This document shows positions 46,266 to 56,738 of a stretch of 64,000 bases of DNA, in pieces (the stretch's first letter is position 1; every line of letters begins with the position of its first letter). The position numbers and the translations under genes are program-made. This DNA comes from Shewanella cutis. Its GTDB lineage: Bacteria; Pseudomonadota; Gammaproteobacteria; Enterobacterales; Shewanellaceae. The DNA lies in the NCBI RefSeq assembly GCF_022410515.1, contig NZ_JACSDI010000003.1, positions 310,001 to 374,000 of the forward strand, given 5' to 3'. The notes under the pieces are model-generated. The model saw nothing but the letters and a program-made list of their open reading frames with translations, did no database searches and was not told the origin of the DNA.

Positions 46266-48623
46266 ATGACCTTAGAGCGTGAAGCGCATATCGAACTCCC
46301 CGTGCTGCCACTGAGAGATGTGGTGGTCTATCCCCATATGGTAATTCCGTTGTTCGTTGGCCGAGAAAAATCGATTCGTTGTCTCGAAACAGCAATGGCC
46401 CAGGATAAGCAAATTATTTTAGTTGCTCAGCGTGATGCTGAGTTAGACGAGCCAGCTAAAGACGATATCTTTAACGTTGGTACTGTGGCATCTATTCTGC
46501 AACTGCTTAAACTGCCGGACGGGACGGTAAAAGTACTGGTAGAGGGTGGTCGCCGAGCCCGTATTACCCGTTATACCCAGGAAGCTGATTTTTTTGTGGC
46601 AAAGGCCGAGTATCTCGAATCTGAGCCTTTAGAAGATAAAGAAGAAGAAGTGTTAGTGCGCAGTGCGATTGGTCAATTTGAAGGCTATATCAAGCTGAAT
46701 AAGAAGATCCCGCCGGAGGTATTAACCTCACTTTCTGGTATCGATGAAGCCGCGCGCCTTGCCGATACTATGGCGGCCCATATGCCACTCAAGCTTGAGG
46801 ATAAACAATCTGTCCTTGAGATGACTAATATTGGCGAGCGTCTGGAATATCTAATGGCGATGATGGAGTCGGAAATCGACCTGCTACAGGTTGAGAAACG
46901 CATCCGCACCCGCGTTAAAAAGCAGATGGAAAAAAGCCAACGTGAGTACTATCTCAACGAGCAAATGAAAGCCATCCAAAAAGAATTGGGTGACTTAGAT
47001 GAAGGCCATGATGAATTTGAAGTCTTAAATCGTAAGATTGAAGAAGCCAACATGCCAAGTGATGCCAAAGAAAAGGCCGTCGCTGAGCTGAACAAATTAC
47101 GTATGATGTCACCGATGTCTGCCGAAGCGACCGTGGTTCGTAGCTATGTGGATTGGATGACGTCTGTGCCTTGGAGCCAACGCTCTAAAATCAAACGCGA
47201 TTTAGCTAAAGCCCAAGAAGTGCTCGATACTGACCATTATGGTTTAGAGAAAGTTAAAGATCGCATTCTGGAATATCTCGCGGTTCAAAGCCGTGTGCGT
47301 CAACTTAAGGGGCCAATTCTGTGTTTAGTTGGACCTCCAGGTGTGGGTAAAACCTCATTGGGTCAATCAATTGCCAAGGCGACTGGTCGTAAGTATGTGC
47401 GTGTTGCTTTAGGTGGCGTGCGTGATGAAGCGGAAATCCGTGGTCACCGCCGTACTTACATTGGCTCTATGCCAGGTAAAGTCATCCAAAAAATGGCCAA
47501 AGTGGGCGTGAAAAACCCCTTATTCTTGCTGGATGAAATCGACAAAATGAGTTCGGACATGCGTGGTGACCCAGCATCAGCACTGTTAGAGGTGCTTGAT
47601 CCTGAGCAAAACGCGACCTTTAACGACCACTACCTCGAAGTCGACTACGACTTATCCGATGTGATGTTCGTGGCGACCTCTAACTCGATGAACATTCCAG
47701 GCCCGCTACTGGACCGTATGGAAGTGATCCGTCTGTCGGGTTATACCGAAGACGAGAAGCTGAATATCGCTAAGCAGCATCTCCTGACGAAACAAATCGA
47801 GCGTAACGGCTTAAAAGCCTCTGAAATTAAAGTCGATGACAGTGCGATTGTCGGTATTATTCGCTACTACACTCGCGAGGCGGGCGTACGTTCACTCGAG
47901 CGAGAATTGTCGAAGATTTGCCGGAAGGTTGTGAAGATGATCCTGCTCGACAAATCCGTCAAGTCAGTGACTGTGACAGCGGAAAACCTCAAGTCTTTCC
48001 TTGGTGTGCAGCGTTTTGACTATGGTAAAGCAGAATCAAATAACCAAATCGGTCAAGTGACAGGTCTTGCTTGGACCGAAGTGGGTGGTGATTTACTGAC
48101 CATTGAAGCGACGTCTGTGCCTGGTAAAGGCAAGTTAACTTATACAGGCTCCCTTGGCGATGTGATGCAAGAGTCGATTCAAGCAGCGATGACAGTTGTT
48201 CGCGCCCGTGCTGAGCAATTAGGTATCAATGGCGACTTTTATGAGAAGCGTGATATCCACGTGCATGTGCCAGAAGGTGCGACACCCAAAGATGGCCCAT
48301 CTGCGGGGGCGGCTATGTGTACTGCGCTTGTTTCAAGCCTCACAGGTAACCCTGTGCGTAGCGACGTGGCTATGACGGGGGAAATTACCTTGCGTGGTGA
48401 AGTATTACCTATCGGTGGTTTAAAAGAAAAACTGCTGGCGGCACACCGCGGCGGCATAAAATTGGTGCTTATTCCAAAAGAAAACGAGCGTGATTTGGAA
48501 GAAATTCCTGCCAATGTGATTGCTGATTTAGAAATTCGTCCCGTGCGTTGGGTCGACGAAGTGTTAAAACTGGCACTTGAAAGACCGGTTCAAGGCTTTG
48601 AAGTGGTTAAAAACTTGGCATAA
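46266..48623 (+). CDS. lon: ATP-dependent protease La (Lon)
   Basis: 785 residues. Domains in order: LON substrate-binding domain ([23 protein letters not shown], residues 1-200), a coiled segment, AAA+ with Walker [10 protein letters not shown] (about 355) and Walker [10 protein letters not shown], and a C-terminal serine protease with the Ser-Lys dyad in [11 protein letters not shown] and [14 protein letters not shown]. It degrades misfolded and regulatory proteins in the cytoplasm. A sigma-32-type promoter precedes it. Confidence 0.98.
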   Translation: MTLEREAHIELPVLPLRDVVVYPHMVIPLFVGREKSIRCLETAMAQDKQIILVAQRDAELDEPAKDDIFNVGTVASILQLLKLPDGTVKVLVEGGRRARITRYTQEADFFVAKAEYLESEPLEDKEEEVLVRSAIGQFEGYIKLNKKIPPEVLTSLSGIDEAARLADTMAAHMPLKLEDKQSVLEMTNIGERLEYLMAMMESEIDLLQVEKRIRTRVKKQMEKSQREYYLNEQMKAIQKELGDLDEGHDEFEVLNRKIEEANMPSDAKEKAVAELNKLRMMSPMSAEATVVRSYVDWMTSVPWSQRSKIKRDLAKAQEVLDTDHYGLEKVKDRILEYLAVQSRVRQLKGPILCLVGPPGVGKTSLGQSIAKATGRKYVRVALGGVRDEAEIRGHRRTYIGSMPGKVIQKMAKVGVKNPLFLLDEIDKMSSDMRGDPASALLEVLDPEQNATFNDHYLEVDYDLSDVMFVATSNSMNIPGPLLDRMEVIRLSGYTEDEKLNIAKQHLLTKQIERNGLKASEIKVDDSAIVGIIRYYTREAGVRSLERELSKICRKVVKMILLDKSVKSVTVTAENLKSFLGVQRFDYGKAESNNQIGQVTGLAWTEVGGDLLTIEATSVPGKGKLTYTGSLGDVMQESIQAAMTVVRARAEQLGINGDFYEKRDIHVHVPEGATPKDGPSAGAAMCTALVSSLTGNPVRSDVAMTGEITLRGEVLPIGGLKEKLLAAHRGGIKLVLIPKENERDLEEIPANVIADLEIRPVRWVDEVLKLALERPVQGFEVVKNLA

Positions 48624-48882
48624 CGCAAGAAATTGCGCTATCACGTTAAAAAAAATGAAAAAAGGGGCTTAACAAAGCGCAGACCTGTGGTAGCCTAGGT
48701 CTGTGGAGAGCCAGCTGCTCCAAGCCCTTGGCGCAACTGGCTTTGAGCTGTATCCAGTTTTATTTCTTTGGTTTTCGAACTCAGCTTGAACTTTGAATTC
48801 AAGCTTGTTATAAAAGCCTCCGCAGACCGCTCTAGAGACGGATTTGGTTGCGGCGCAAAAAAATTACATTCAAGGGGATGAC

Positions 48883-49155
48883 ATGAACAAATCTGAACTA
48901 ATCGAGAAAATCGCTTCTGGTGCTGACATTTCTAAAGCCGCTGCTGGCCGTGCACTGGATTCTTTTATCGCAGCTGTGACCGAAGGTCTGAAAGATGGCG
49001 ATAAAATTTCTCTTGTTGGTTTTGGTACTTTTGAAGTGCGTGAGCGCGCTGAGCGTACTGGTCGCAACCCACAAACGGGTGAAGAAATCAAAATCGCAGC
49101 AGCAAAAATTCCAGCATTCAAAGCTGGTAAAGCTCTGAAAGACGCTGTCAATTAA
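48883..49155 (+). CDS. hupB: DNA-binding protein HU-beta
   Basis: 90 residues starting [25 protein letters not shown], with the DNA-binding arm [25 protein letters not shown]. Nucleoid-associated protein that bends DNA as a heterodimer with HU-alpha. The frame extends 13 codons upstream but the ATG at 48883, after AGGGGAT, is the universal start. The 260-bp leader after lon holds no other gene I can support. Confidence 0.97.
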   Translation: MNKSELIEKIASGADISKAAAGRALDSFIAAVTEGLKDGDKISLVGFGTFEVRERAERTGRNPQTGEEIKIAAAKIPAFKAGKALKDAVN

Positions 49156-49194
49156 TTTTTGATATCGTAGCCTTTGTAAGGCGTTCGTAATGAT

Positions 49195-49220
49195 AAGCAC
49201 TGTTAAAACAGTGCTTTTTA
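49195..49220 (+). terminator. hupB terminator
   Basis: AAGCACTGTT-A-AAACAGTGCTTTTT, an intrinsic terminator 40 bp after the stop. Confidence 0.9.
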
Positions 49221-49350
49221 CGAATTGAAAGTAATGGATTTTGAAGGTAAATTTCTACCATTACTTGGGGTTTTAGCACTTACCTGTGGTAGCGTCTGAA
49301 TAATCCCTATAAATTACAGAAAGGCGCATCTCAACGTGATGCGCCTTTTT
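49221..49350 (+). other. Possible small transcript or 21-codon ORF between two terminators
   Basis: Between the hupB terminator and a second strong terminator (AAGGCGCATC, loop TCAAC, GTGATGCGCCTTTTT, 49320-49350) lies about 100 bp with no annotated gene to end. ATG 49234 opens a 21-codon frame (MDFEGKFLPLLGVLALTCGSV) with a hydrophobic C-terminal half, stop at 49297-49299, and weak GAAAG before it. A small RNA, a tiny membrane peptide, or simple read-through protection for ppiD are all possible. Confidence 0.4.
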
Positions 49351-49381
49351 ATTTTGTTAATCGCAACGAGCGAGATATCTG

Positions 49382-51247
49382 ATGTTAGAAAAGATCCGCG
49401 ATGGTTCGCAAGGCGTGATTGCTAAAGGCATTCTCGTACTTGTGATTTTATCTTTTGCATTTGCAGGCGTAAGTAGCTATTTAGGCTCAACCTCCGAAGT
49501 CCCTGCTGCAGAAGTCAACGGTGATAAGATCACTAAAGCCGAGTTAGAACAAGCCTATCAGAGCGAACGTGCTCGTATGGAACAACAACTGGGTGAAATG
49601 TTTGCTGCGTTATCTGCTGACGAAAGATACCTAGAAAGCATTAAGCAGAGCGTACTCGAACGTTTAGTGGCTGACAAACTAGTCGATCAAGCTGCCGCTG
49701 CGATGGGGTTGCGCATTTCTGACGAGCAAATTATTGAGGCGATTAAATCCGAGCCCGCTTTCCAAACAGACGGTAAATTTGATAACGAGCGTTATCAAGC
49801 CATTTTGCGCCAGTTAGGTTATCAACCACAAACCTTCAGAAGCATGATGCGTGTAGATATGACTCGTCGTCAGCTAACGGCAGCTTTGGTTGGTACTGAA
49901 TTTGTTTTACCCGGTGAAGCAAAACAGCTAGCTGAGCTTCAAGGTCAAACTCGTGACATTCGTTATTTGGTCGTTGATTCAGCGCCATTCTTAGCCAATG
50001 CATCTGTAACCGATGAGCAAGTGAAAAGTTACTATGACGCTAACCAAGGGCAATTTATGAGCCCAGAGAAGGTGAGCCTAGAGTATGTTGAATTAAATGC
50101 GGCGGATTTTGCCAAAGACAGTAAAGTGACTGAAGAAGAAGCGCAGACTTACTATGATGAGCATAAAGCCCAATACGTGTCTAACGAAAAACGTTTAGCT
50201 GCGCATATCTTAATTGCTCTTGGTAATGATGAGGCGGCCGCGAAAGCCAAAGCGGAAGATTTAGCTAAGCAACTCGATAGCGGTGCTGATTTTGCTGCGT
50301 TAGCCAAAGCGAACTCGGAAGATACCTTGAGTGCTGAGCAAGGCGGTAAATTAGACTGGTTTGAACCCGGTGTAATGGACCCAACATTCGATACTGCACT
50401 TTTTGCATTGCAAAAAGGTCAGCATTCAGGTGTAGTGAAAACTGATTTTGGTTTCCACATCATTAAACTGTTAGACATTCAGCCTGGTACCACTGTGCCA
50501 TTTGCTGATGTCAAAACGAAGATTTTTGCTCAGTTGCAAGAGAAAAAAGCGGTAGATCAATTCTATAGCCTGCAAAGCAAACTGGCTGATACCAGCTACG
50601 AAGTACCTGATACCTTAGCCGAAACCGCAAAAGTGGTGGGTGTTGAGATAAAGACAACACCGCTATTTTCACGTGATGATGTGCCAGCGGCGCTGAATAA
50701 GCCCGATGTCGTTAAAGCTGCATTTTCAGACTCAGTGATGCGTCAAGGGCTAAACAGTGAAGTGATTGAGCTTGAGCCTAATCATGTAGTGGTTATTCGC
50801 ATGAAAGAACATCACGATGCCGGTACTATGCCATTAGCAGAAGTGAAAGCAGGTATTGCGGAGCGTTTAAAGCAAGAACAAGCAAACGAAGCGGCCCGTG
50901 CTAAAGCTGAAGAGTTAATGGCGCAAGTGAAAGCGGGCGCTGCTGATGTGAGCTTAACCGCTAAGGCTAAATTGGGTCGTGGTGCGCAAGATGTCGATGC
51001 TGCTATTGTGGGTAAAGCCTTCCAAATGCCAACACCGAGTGCTGCGCCAGTAGTAGGTACTGTTGGTTTAGCAAACGGTTACGCTGTGGTAGCTCTGGAT
51101 AAAGTCAATGCGGCAGATTCTGTTAGTGATGAATTAGTCAATGCGCTTAAACAACGCTTAAATGCACAATACAGCGAAGCGGATTACCGTGGTTTGATTG
51201 AGTCACTTAAAGCAAATGCGAAAGTGCTCTATCCTGTAGAAGGTTAA
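49382..51247 (+). CDS. ppiD: PpiD, membrane-anchored periplasmic folding chaperone
   Basis: 621 residues. One N-terminal transmembrane helix (GVIAKGILVLVILSFAFAGV), a SurA-like N-terminal domain, a parvulin domain at about 265-360 (AAHILIAL...AKANSEDTLSAEQGGKLDWFEPG...GFHIIKLLD) and a C-terminal chaperone part. It meets proteins leaving the Sec translocon. PpiD parvulin domains are usually inactive. The lon-hupB-ppiD order is conserved in gammaproteobacteria. Confidence 0.96.
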   Translation: MLEKIRDGSQGVIAKGILVLVILSFAFAGVSSYLGSTSEVPAAEVNGDKITKAELEQAYQSERARMEQQLGEMFAALSADERYLESIKQSVLERLVADKLVDQAAAAMGLRISDEQIIEAIKSEPAFQTDGKFDNERYQAILRQLGYQPQTFRSMMRVDMTRRQLTAALVGTEFVLPGEAKQLAELQGQTRDIRYLVVDSAPFLANASVTDEQVKSYYDANQGQFMSPEKVSLEYVELNAADFAKDSKVTEEEAQTYYDEHKAQYVSNEKRLAAHILIALGNDEAAAKAKAEDLAKQLDSGADFAALAKANSEDTLSAEQGGKLDWFEPGVMDPTFDTALFALQKGQHSGVVKTDFGFHIIKLLDIQPGTTVPFADVKTKIFAQLQEKKAVDQFYSLQSKLADTSYEVPDTLAETAKVVGVEIKTTPLFSRDDVPAALNKPDVVKAAFSDSVMRQGLNSEVIELEPNHVVVIRMKEHHDAGTMPLAEVKAGIAERLKQEQANEAARAKAEELMAQVKAGAADVSLTAKAKLGRGAQDVDAAIVGKAFQMPTPSAAPVVGTVGLANGYAVVALDKVNAADSVSDELVNALKQRLNAQYSEADYRGLIESLKANAKVLYPVEG

Positions 51248-51318
51248 GAACAGAGGGATAACGCTCAGTTATCCCTTAATAGTGCCTTAACATGATGGTT
51301 TTGTTACTAAAAAGATAA

Positions 51319-51345
51319 AAAGGCCAAGTATTCACTTGGCCTTTC
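51319..51345. terminator. Terminator between ppiD and the molbindin gene
   Basis: AAAGGCCAAGT-ATTC-ACTTGGCCTTTC, a long symmetric stem. It is placed to end ppiD; the flanking A and T tracts let it work in both directions. Confidence 0.85.
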
Positions 51346-51413
51346 TATTTGTCTCTACGATGAATTGCTTAATGATGTTTGTTTAGCAAGCAGCAGAGAT
51401 AATCATTATGGAT

Positions 51414-51626
51414 TTAATCATCAACGCCAATCATTACACTGCTGGCTTTTATCAGCGCGTAGGCAGAATCTCCCACCTTTAAGTTTAAACGCTCACAGGA
51501 AGCTTTTGTGACGACAGAGGTTAATACCACGCCTGGTGCTAACTCGATGGTGACTTCATTGTTTACTGAGCCAATTTCAATCGCGGTAATTTTGCCACTT
51601 AGCGTGTTACGTGCACTGATCTTCAT
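51414..51626 (-). CDS. Mop-type molybdate-binding protein (molbindin)
   Basis: 70 residues, a single Mop/TOBE domain: MKISARNTLSGKITAIEIGSV, then VTIELAPGVVLTSVVTKASCERL and GDSAYALIKASSVMIG. Stand-alone molbindins form hexamers that store molybdate or tungstate in the cytoplasm. No mod transport genes are adjacent. Shewanella has many molybdoenzymes (DMSO and formate metabolism), so a storage role is reasonable. Confidence 0.92.
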   Translation of the reverse strand: MKISARNTLSGKITAIEIGSVNNEVTIELAPGVVLTSVVTKASCERLNLKVGDSAYALIKASSVMIGVDD

Positions 51627-51696
51627 TTTTTATCCTTATTTAGTGTTTAAATACTCATGCTAGTCTAGCGTATTGTCAGCCATTTTCGGCAAATAA

Positions 51697-51721
51697 AAAC
51701 GCCACCCGAGGGTGGCGTTTT
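51697..51721 (-). terminator. fabV terminator
   Basis: AAAACGCCACCC-GA-GGGTGGCGTTTT, a symmetric strong stem 24 bp past the fabV stop. Confidence 0.9.
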
Positions 51722-51744
51722 ACATAAGTGATTAAACTGTTTGA

Positions 51745-52947
51745 TTAAAGCTCAATCACATCGAACTCAACGTAGGGGTTTACGTCAGCGTCATAGTCGA
51801 TGCCTTCGATACCAAAGCCGAATAACTTGATAAATTCGGCTTTATATTCTTGATAATCGGTCAGTTCTGACAGATTCTCTGTCGTTACCTGTGGCCACAG
51901 ATCACGGCAATGCTGCTGGATATCTTCACGCAATTCCCAATCGTCTAGACGTAGACGGTTATCGCTGTCAGTTTCAGGTTTTGCACCATCGGCACGGAAA
52001 AGACGCTCGCTGAACATGCGATAGATTTGTTCCATACAGCCTTCATGCAGGCCTTCTTGGCGCATTTTCTTAAACACCATCGCAATATATAGTGGCATCA
52101 CTGGTATCGCAGAACTGGCTTGAGTGACAACGCTCTTAAGCACGGCAACGTTGGCGCTACCGCCTGTCACTGAAAGCTTGTCGTTTAAGGCTTTTGCAGC
52201 ACGGTCTAAGTCCATTTTGGCTTTACCTAGTGCGCCATGCCAGTAAATTGGCCAAGTTAGTTCAGTACCAATGTAGCTATAAGCAACGGTTTTACAGTTG
52301 TCGCTCAATACGCCAGCTTCAGCGAGCGCGTTAATCCACAATTCCCAATCTTGGCCGCCCATTACAGTAACAGTATCGGCAATTTCTTGTTCTGTAGCAG
52401 GTTCTACTATGGCTTCAATAATGCAGTCTTTATTGGTGTCTACCGCTGTTGCAGTGTAAGTCTCACCAATTGGTTTGAGCGCTGAGCGCACCACCTCGCC
52501 AGAATCTGGCAGTTTACGTACTGGCGATGCTAATGAATACACCACCATATCCACTTGACCTAAGTCTTGTTTGATTAGCTCAATGACTTTTTGCTTGGCT
52601 TCATGGCTAAAGGCATCGCAGTTAATGCTTTTAGAATATAAGCCTTCAGCTTTAGCAAACTTATCAAAGGCGGCAGAGTTGTACCAACCTGCAGTACCAG
52701 GTTTAGCTTCGGTACCTGGTTTTTCGAAGAACACGCCAATTGTGGCTGCCTCGCTACCAAAAGCGGCGGCAATACGAGAAGACAGGCCGTAACCACTGGA
52801 TGAACCAACAACAAGCACTTTTTTCGGGCCGTTGGCGATTTTGCCTTTGGCTTTGGTCAAGGCAATTTGTTCTTGGACGTTAGCTTCACAACCAACGGGA
52901 TGAGTGGTGGTACAAATGAATCCACGAATTTTGGGTTTGATAATCAT
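51745..52947 (-). CDS. fabV: Trans-2-enoyl-ACP reductase FabV
   Basis: 400 residues from [20 protein letters not shown], the standard FabV start (the frame is open 20 codons further). The cofactor site is [17 protein letters not shown]; the catalytic Tyr-X8-Lys motif is [22 protein letters not shown]. FabV reduces enoyl-ACP with NADH in fatty acid synthesis and is naturally resistant to triclosan, unlike FabI. Monocistronic, with AGAAG upstream of the ATG and its own terminator. Confidence 0.97.
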   Translation of the reverse strand: MIIKPKIRGFICTTTHPVGCEANVQEQIALTKAKGKIANGPKKVLVVGSSSGYGLSSRIAAAFGSEAATIGVFFEKPGTEAKPGTAGWYNSAAFDKFAKAEGLYSKSINCDAFSHEAKQKVIELIKQDLGQVDMVVYSLASPVRKLPDSGEVVRSALKPIGETYTATAVDTNKDCIIEAIVEPATEQEIADTVTVMGGQDWELWINALAEAGVLSDNCKTVAYSYIGTELTWPIYWHGALGKAKMDLDRAAKALNDKLSVTGGSANVAVLKSVVTQASSAIPVMPLYIAMVFKKMRQEGLHEGCMEQIYRMFSERLFRADGAKPETDSDNRLRLDDWELREDIQQHCRDLWPQVTTENLSELTDYQEYKAEFIKLFGFGIEGIDYDADVNPYVEFDVIEL

Positions 52948-53052
52948 GTTTAAGCTTCTTCTATCAAAATGACCAATAGGATAAATACTTCGGCAACTAA
53001 ATGGCATCTATTTTTAGCCAATTTACCTGAATATTTAAGTGGTTGGAGCAGT

Positions 53053-53838
53053 TTAACGTTTGTGAACAAACAGGCTCTGCTCCTGAACAAGCCTTTGGGT
53101 ATATTCATGCTGAGGCGAATTAAATATCTGTTCTGTAGGGGCTTTTTCAACCATTACCCCTTTGTGTAATACCATAATTTTATCGCTAACATGGCGAATA
53201 ATATTAAGGTTATGGGACACGAAAATGTATGACAAACCTAGGTCTTTTTGCAATTTCAGCAACAAATTGAGGATTTGCGAGCGGACAGAGAGATCCAAAG
53301 CGGTCAGGGCTTCATCGGCGATAATGATTTTTGGGTTGAGCATGAGTGCTCGCGCTACGGCGACCCGTTGTTTTTGACCTTCAGAAATCATATGCGGATA
53401 AAAGTCAGAATGCTCGGGTAATAAACCAACTTTTCTTAGTGTGTCAATTACTTGAGTGTTACGCTCTTTCGCGGATAGCTGAGTATTGAAGCGTAAAGGT
53501 TCATCGAGCAATTGGCCAATAGTCAGTCTTGGGTTGAGCGACGTATTAGGGTCTTGGAAAATCATCCGAATGAGGCGGCAGCGTTGTTTGATATTGCGGC
53601 TATCTAAAGCTTCGCCTTCGAAATAAATTTCACCGCCGCTGCGAGGTTCAGCGCCCACTAAAATGCGTGCTAAGGTACTTTTACCTGAGCCCGCTTCACC
53701 CACGATAGCCAAGGTCTCACCGCGATTCAGCTCGAACGAGACCGGTGCGAGGGCATCGTTATATTGGCGGGTAAAACCCTTATAACCGGTGTCATATCTT
53801 TTAAAGAGATCGTTAACTTTAAGCAGTGGGGTCGTCAT
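53053..53838 (-). CDS. sapF: SapF, ATPase of the Sap peptide ABC transporter
   Basis: 261 residues from MTTPLLKVNDLFKRYDTG. Walker A GEAGSGKST, signature ISEGQKQRVAVARAL, Walker B IIIADEALTALD, and the switch histidine in FVSHNLNII. It should power an oligopeptide/polyamine-type transporter with SapD. The start overlaps the last 20 bases of sapD (the upstream in-frame codons lie inside sapD). It is the last gene of sapABCDF. Confidence 0.95.
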   Translation of the reverse strand: MTTPLLKVNDLFKRYDTGYKGFTRQYNDALAPVSFELNRGETLAIVGEAGSGKSTLARILVGAEPRSGGEIYFEGEALDSRNIKQRCRLIRMIFQDPNTSLNPRLTIGQLLDEPLRFNTQLSAKERNTQVIDTLRKVGLLPEHSDFYPHMISEGQKQRVAVARALMLNPKIIIADEALTALDLSVRSQILNLLLKLQKDLGLSYIFVSHNLNIIRHVSDKIMVLHKGVMVEKAPTEQIFNSPQHEYTQRLVQEQSLFVHKR

Positions 53839-54826
53839 TTGTCGTTTCACCGTGGTAAGGGAAATGGCAGGCAAAGTAGCGGTCTCTCGAATGACTTAAA
53901 CTTGGCTGATTAACACATTTCTTTTGCGCTTCTGGGCATCTTGGCCCCAAGCGACAACCAATTGGCAGATGTTGCAAAGCGGGTGCAGATCCTGGCAGCG
54001 TAGGCATAATCGCTTTGTGCGCCTCTATCCCCGAGTAATCAGGCATATTATCTAATAACGCCTTAGTGTAGGGATGATAGGGCTGATTAATCAGTTCATC
54101 CGTTGGGCCGGACTCCATCACTTGGCCGCAATAGAGCACGGATAAGTGATCGCACCACTGGGCTAGGGTTTCAAGCTCGTGACTAATGATTAAAATCGAC
54201 ACGTTTTGCAATTGGTTGAGCTGCGACAATAGGCGGAAAATTTGTGCTTGAGTGCTGAGTTCCATCGAGTTTGTCGGCTCGTCAGCAATCAATAATCTTG
54301 GCTGGTTAGCAATCGCCATGGCGATCATCACTTTTTGACATTCGCCCTCTGACAACTCCCAAGCGTAGCTGGACATGACTTTTTGCGGATTTTTAATGCC
54401 GACTTTGTGAAGCCACTTTTGCGCCGTGAGCTTGGCATGTTTATGCTTTTGCCAAAAAAAGGCCTTAGGATTTTTCGGCATCGCTTGCATAAGCTGACTG
54501 CCTACAGTTTGCGAAGGATCAAGGCTGCCTGAAGGGTCTTGGAAGATCATCGCCATATCCGAACCCATCAGATTACGGCGCTCCTTTGAACTCATGGCCA
54601 TCAGATTATTACCATCCCACATCATGCGGTCGGCTGTAATGGTCCAGTTGGGGCCTGGGATCCCAAGAATTGCTCTGGCAAGCAGGCTGCGTCCTGAGCC
54701 TGATTCCCCCACTAAACCGTGGATTTCACCGGCATTGAGGGTCAAGCTCACTTTCTCAAGGGCCCGCACTTTGCCGTGGGGCGTGTCGAGTTCAATGGTC
54801 AGGTTTCTAACGTCGAGTAATGGCAT
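53819..54826 (-). CDS. sapD: SapD, ATPase of the Sap ABC transporter, with Walker A Lys to Arg
   Basis: 335 residues. Walker A reads GESGSGRS: the invariant lysine is arginine (codon CGC, complement of 54689-54691). Other motifs are present: Q-loop in MIFQDPSGSLDPSQ, signature LSEGECQKVMIAMAI, Walker B LLIADEPTNSMELS, switch His in IISHELE, and the C-terminal oligopeptide-family extension with its cysteines (CRLGPRCPEAQKKC). In E. coli the SapD Walker A lysine is present as I recall. The change should weaken ATP hydrolysis at this site unless compensated by SapF. Confidence 0.94.
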   Translation of the reverse strand: MPLLDVRNLTIELDTPHGKVRALEKVSLTLNAGEIHGLVGESGSGRSLLARAILGIPGPNWTITADRMMWDGNNLMAMSSKERRNLMGSDMAMIFQDPSGSLDPSQTVGSQLMQAMPKNPKAFFWQKHKHAKLTAQKWLHKVGIKNPQKVMSSYAWELSEGECQKVMIAMAIANQPRLLIADEPTNSMELSTQAQIFRLLSQLNQLQNVSILIISHELETLAQWCDHLSVLYCGQVMESGPTDELINQPYHPYTKALLDNMPDYSGIEAHKAIMPTLPGSAPALQHLPIGCRLGPRCPEAQKKCVNQPSLSHSRDRYFACHFPYHGETTNDDPTA

Positions 54827-54829
54827 AGG

Positions 54830-55720
54830 TTAGTTTCTGATGGGCGCAAGCGCCGATCTTAAGCCATCGCCAACCAAGTTAATGGCAAGCACACTAAAGA
54901 GAATCGCAAGCCCTGGAATCGTCACAGTCCAAGGTGCGGTGAGTAAATTATCCATGCCTTGCGCCACCATCGCCCCCCATTCTGGGCTTGGGGCTTGAGC
55001 GCCAAGGCTTAAAAAGCCAAGTGCGGCAATATCTAAAATGGCAGCAGAGATGGCTAAGGTGGTTTGAATAATCACTACCTCCCATACGTTTGGCATAATC
55101 ACATACCAAAAAATCTGTAGCGAATTGGCACCATCCAAACGGGCCGCGGTAACATACTCTTTTTGTAATTCTTCATGAACCGATTGATGAATTGAGCGCA
55201 CAAACTGTGGCGTTAAGGCGATTCCTACCGCCCAAAACACGTTTTCAAGCCCAGGGCCCATGACTGCAACCACTAAAATCGCCATCAGCAGTGAAGGGAT
55301 GGAGAGCAGCGCATCGAGTAAATGGCCCAAAATACTGGATTTTAATCCACGCATCATTCCTGAAAGTGACCCGATGATAAATCCGGTAAATAAAGCTGTA
55401 CCGACAATCATTAATGCCATACCAAAAGTCAAATGCGCGCCATGTAGCAGGCGGCTAAAAATATCGCGGCCAAGATCATCTGTGCCTAAAAAGTGCGATA
55501 CAGTGCCGGAGGGATCCCAAGAGGGCGGTAATAATAGGGCGCGTGGATCTTGCGCCTCTGGCGCAAAGGGGGCAATGAGAGGACCAAAGAGGGTGAGCAG
55601 CAGCAAAAAAGCAATGGTCCATAGCCCTGCTAAGGCAAAAGGGTTTGCCGAAAAATTTTGCCAGACCCGCATCATAGGGGAGGCAATTTGATCTTCCTGA
55701 TAAATTTTAACTAGAGGCAT
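54830..55720 (-). CDS. sapC: SapC, permease of the Sap ABC transporter
   Basis: 296 residues. It has an N-terminal OppC-type cytoplasmic/TM start (FALAGLWTIAFLLLLTLFGP), the DDLGRDIFSRLLHGA stretch, and the coupling EAA loop (AARLDGANSLQIFWYVIMPN) with five to six transmembrane helices. It pairs with SapB to form the channel. The start lies inside sapB's end (14-bp overlap), and sapD follows after 3 bp. Confidence 0.95.
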   Translation of the reverse strand: MPLVKIYQEDQIASPMMRVWQNFSANPFALAGLWTIAFLLLLTLFGPLIAPFAPEAQDPRALLLPPSWDPSGTVSHFLGTDDLGRDIFSRLLHGAHLTFGMALMIVGTALFTGFIIGSLSGMMRGLKSSILGHLLDALLSIPSLLMAILVVAVMGPGLENVFWAVGIALTPQFVRSIHQSVHEELQKEYVTAARLDGANSLQIFWYVIMPNVWEVVIIQTTLAISAAILDIAALGFLSLGAQAPSPEWGAMVAQGMDNLLTAPWTVTIPGLAILFSVLAINLVGDGLRSALAPIRN

Positions 55721-56738
55721 AAAGATCTTTTCTGCTTAATGGATTGAAGACTGTGTGCAGCACCTCAATCAAGATACTTAAAAAGATGATCAGCAAGGCA
55801 ACAGCCAAGATCCCGCCTTGAATAACAGTATAATCCCGCTGATAAATCCCCGATACTAACCAAGAACCTACACCTGGCCATGAAAATATTACTTCCACAA
55901 CAATAGCATAGCTAGCAAACGAGCCAAGCATTAAACCCAAGTGCTTTAATACAGGGATAAGCGCGTTTGGTAAGGCATGGCGTAAAATAATGGTATTAGT
56001 ATGCATACCTCTGGCTTCCGCTGCGCGGATAAAGGTTTGATTCATCACATTCATCATCGCAGAGCGCGTGCTGCGTACTACTACGGTAAAAGGCAGCACT
56101 GCGAGCGTAGTCGCGGGCAGAATGATGTGCAATAAGGCATCTTTAAAAGCCGGTATACGGTATTGCGAATCGGAAAGTAGGATGTCGACCAGCATAAAAC
56201 CAGTGACAGGCTTTATTTCATATAAAAGATTGAGTTGCCCCGAAATTGGCAGCCAACCGAGATCGACACCAAACCATAGCGATAAATACAAACCTAACCA
56301 AAATACCGGAACAGAGTAGCCCGTAAGGGTTATGGCCATAATGGTATTTTGGGTAAGTTTATGCTGGCTTTGTGAAGCCAAAACACCTAAAGGAACACCT
56401 AAGCCAATGGCAATCACTGCGGCCATGAAGGCGAGTTCAAAGGAGGCAGGGAGAACGGTACTCAACTCCACTGCAACGCTTTGATGGGACGTGACAGATA
56501 CGCCCAAATTTCCGCCGAGTCTTTGCTGTAAATAAGCAATAAACTGCATCGGTTTGTTGCTATCTAATTTATAGTCTTGCTCAATTTGGAGTAACTGACT
56601 CGCCGAAGGTGAATGTATGCCAGTCAGGGCAAAAGTACGCTCAACTGGAAACAGGCCTGTTGCATAAAATAGCACACCAATCATGATGAGTGATGTTGCT
56701 AGGAATAAATTCAGGCGCCGTAACAGGTATCTTAACAT
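55707..56738 (-). CDS. sapB: SapB, permease of the Sap ABC transporter
   Basis: 343 residues with the DppB/OppB layout: an N-terminal helix (LNLFLATSLIMIGVLFYATG), a periplasmic loop, and the core GLGVPLGVLASQ, TGYSVPVFWLGLYLSLWFG and EARGMHTNTIILRHALPNALIPV coupling loop. The start overlaps the last base of the sapA stop codon region. Part of the sapABCDF operon. Confidence 0.95.
   Translation of the reverse strand: MLRYLLRRLNLFLATSLIMIGVLFYATGLFPVERTFALTGIHSPSASQLLQIEQDYKLDSNKPMQFIAYLQQRLGGNLGVSVTSHQSVAVELSTVLPASFELAFMAAVIAIGLGVPLGVLASQSQHKLTQNTIMAITLTGYSVPVFWLGLYLSLWFGVDLGWLPISGQLNLLYEIKPVTGFMLVDILLSDSQYRIPAFKDALLHIILPATTLAVLPFTVVVRSTRSAMMNVMNQTFIRAAEARGMHTNTIILRHALPNALIPVLKHLGLMLGSFASYAIVVEVIFSWPGVGSWLVSGIYQRDYTVIQGGILAVALLIIFLSILIEVLHTVFNPLSRKDLYASS

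Noticed and set aside
48639..48882. Small gene or sRNA between lon and hupB
   Set aside because: Only weak local dyads and no promoter-terminator pair; it looks like an ordinary hupB leader.
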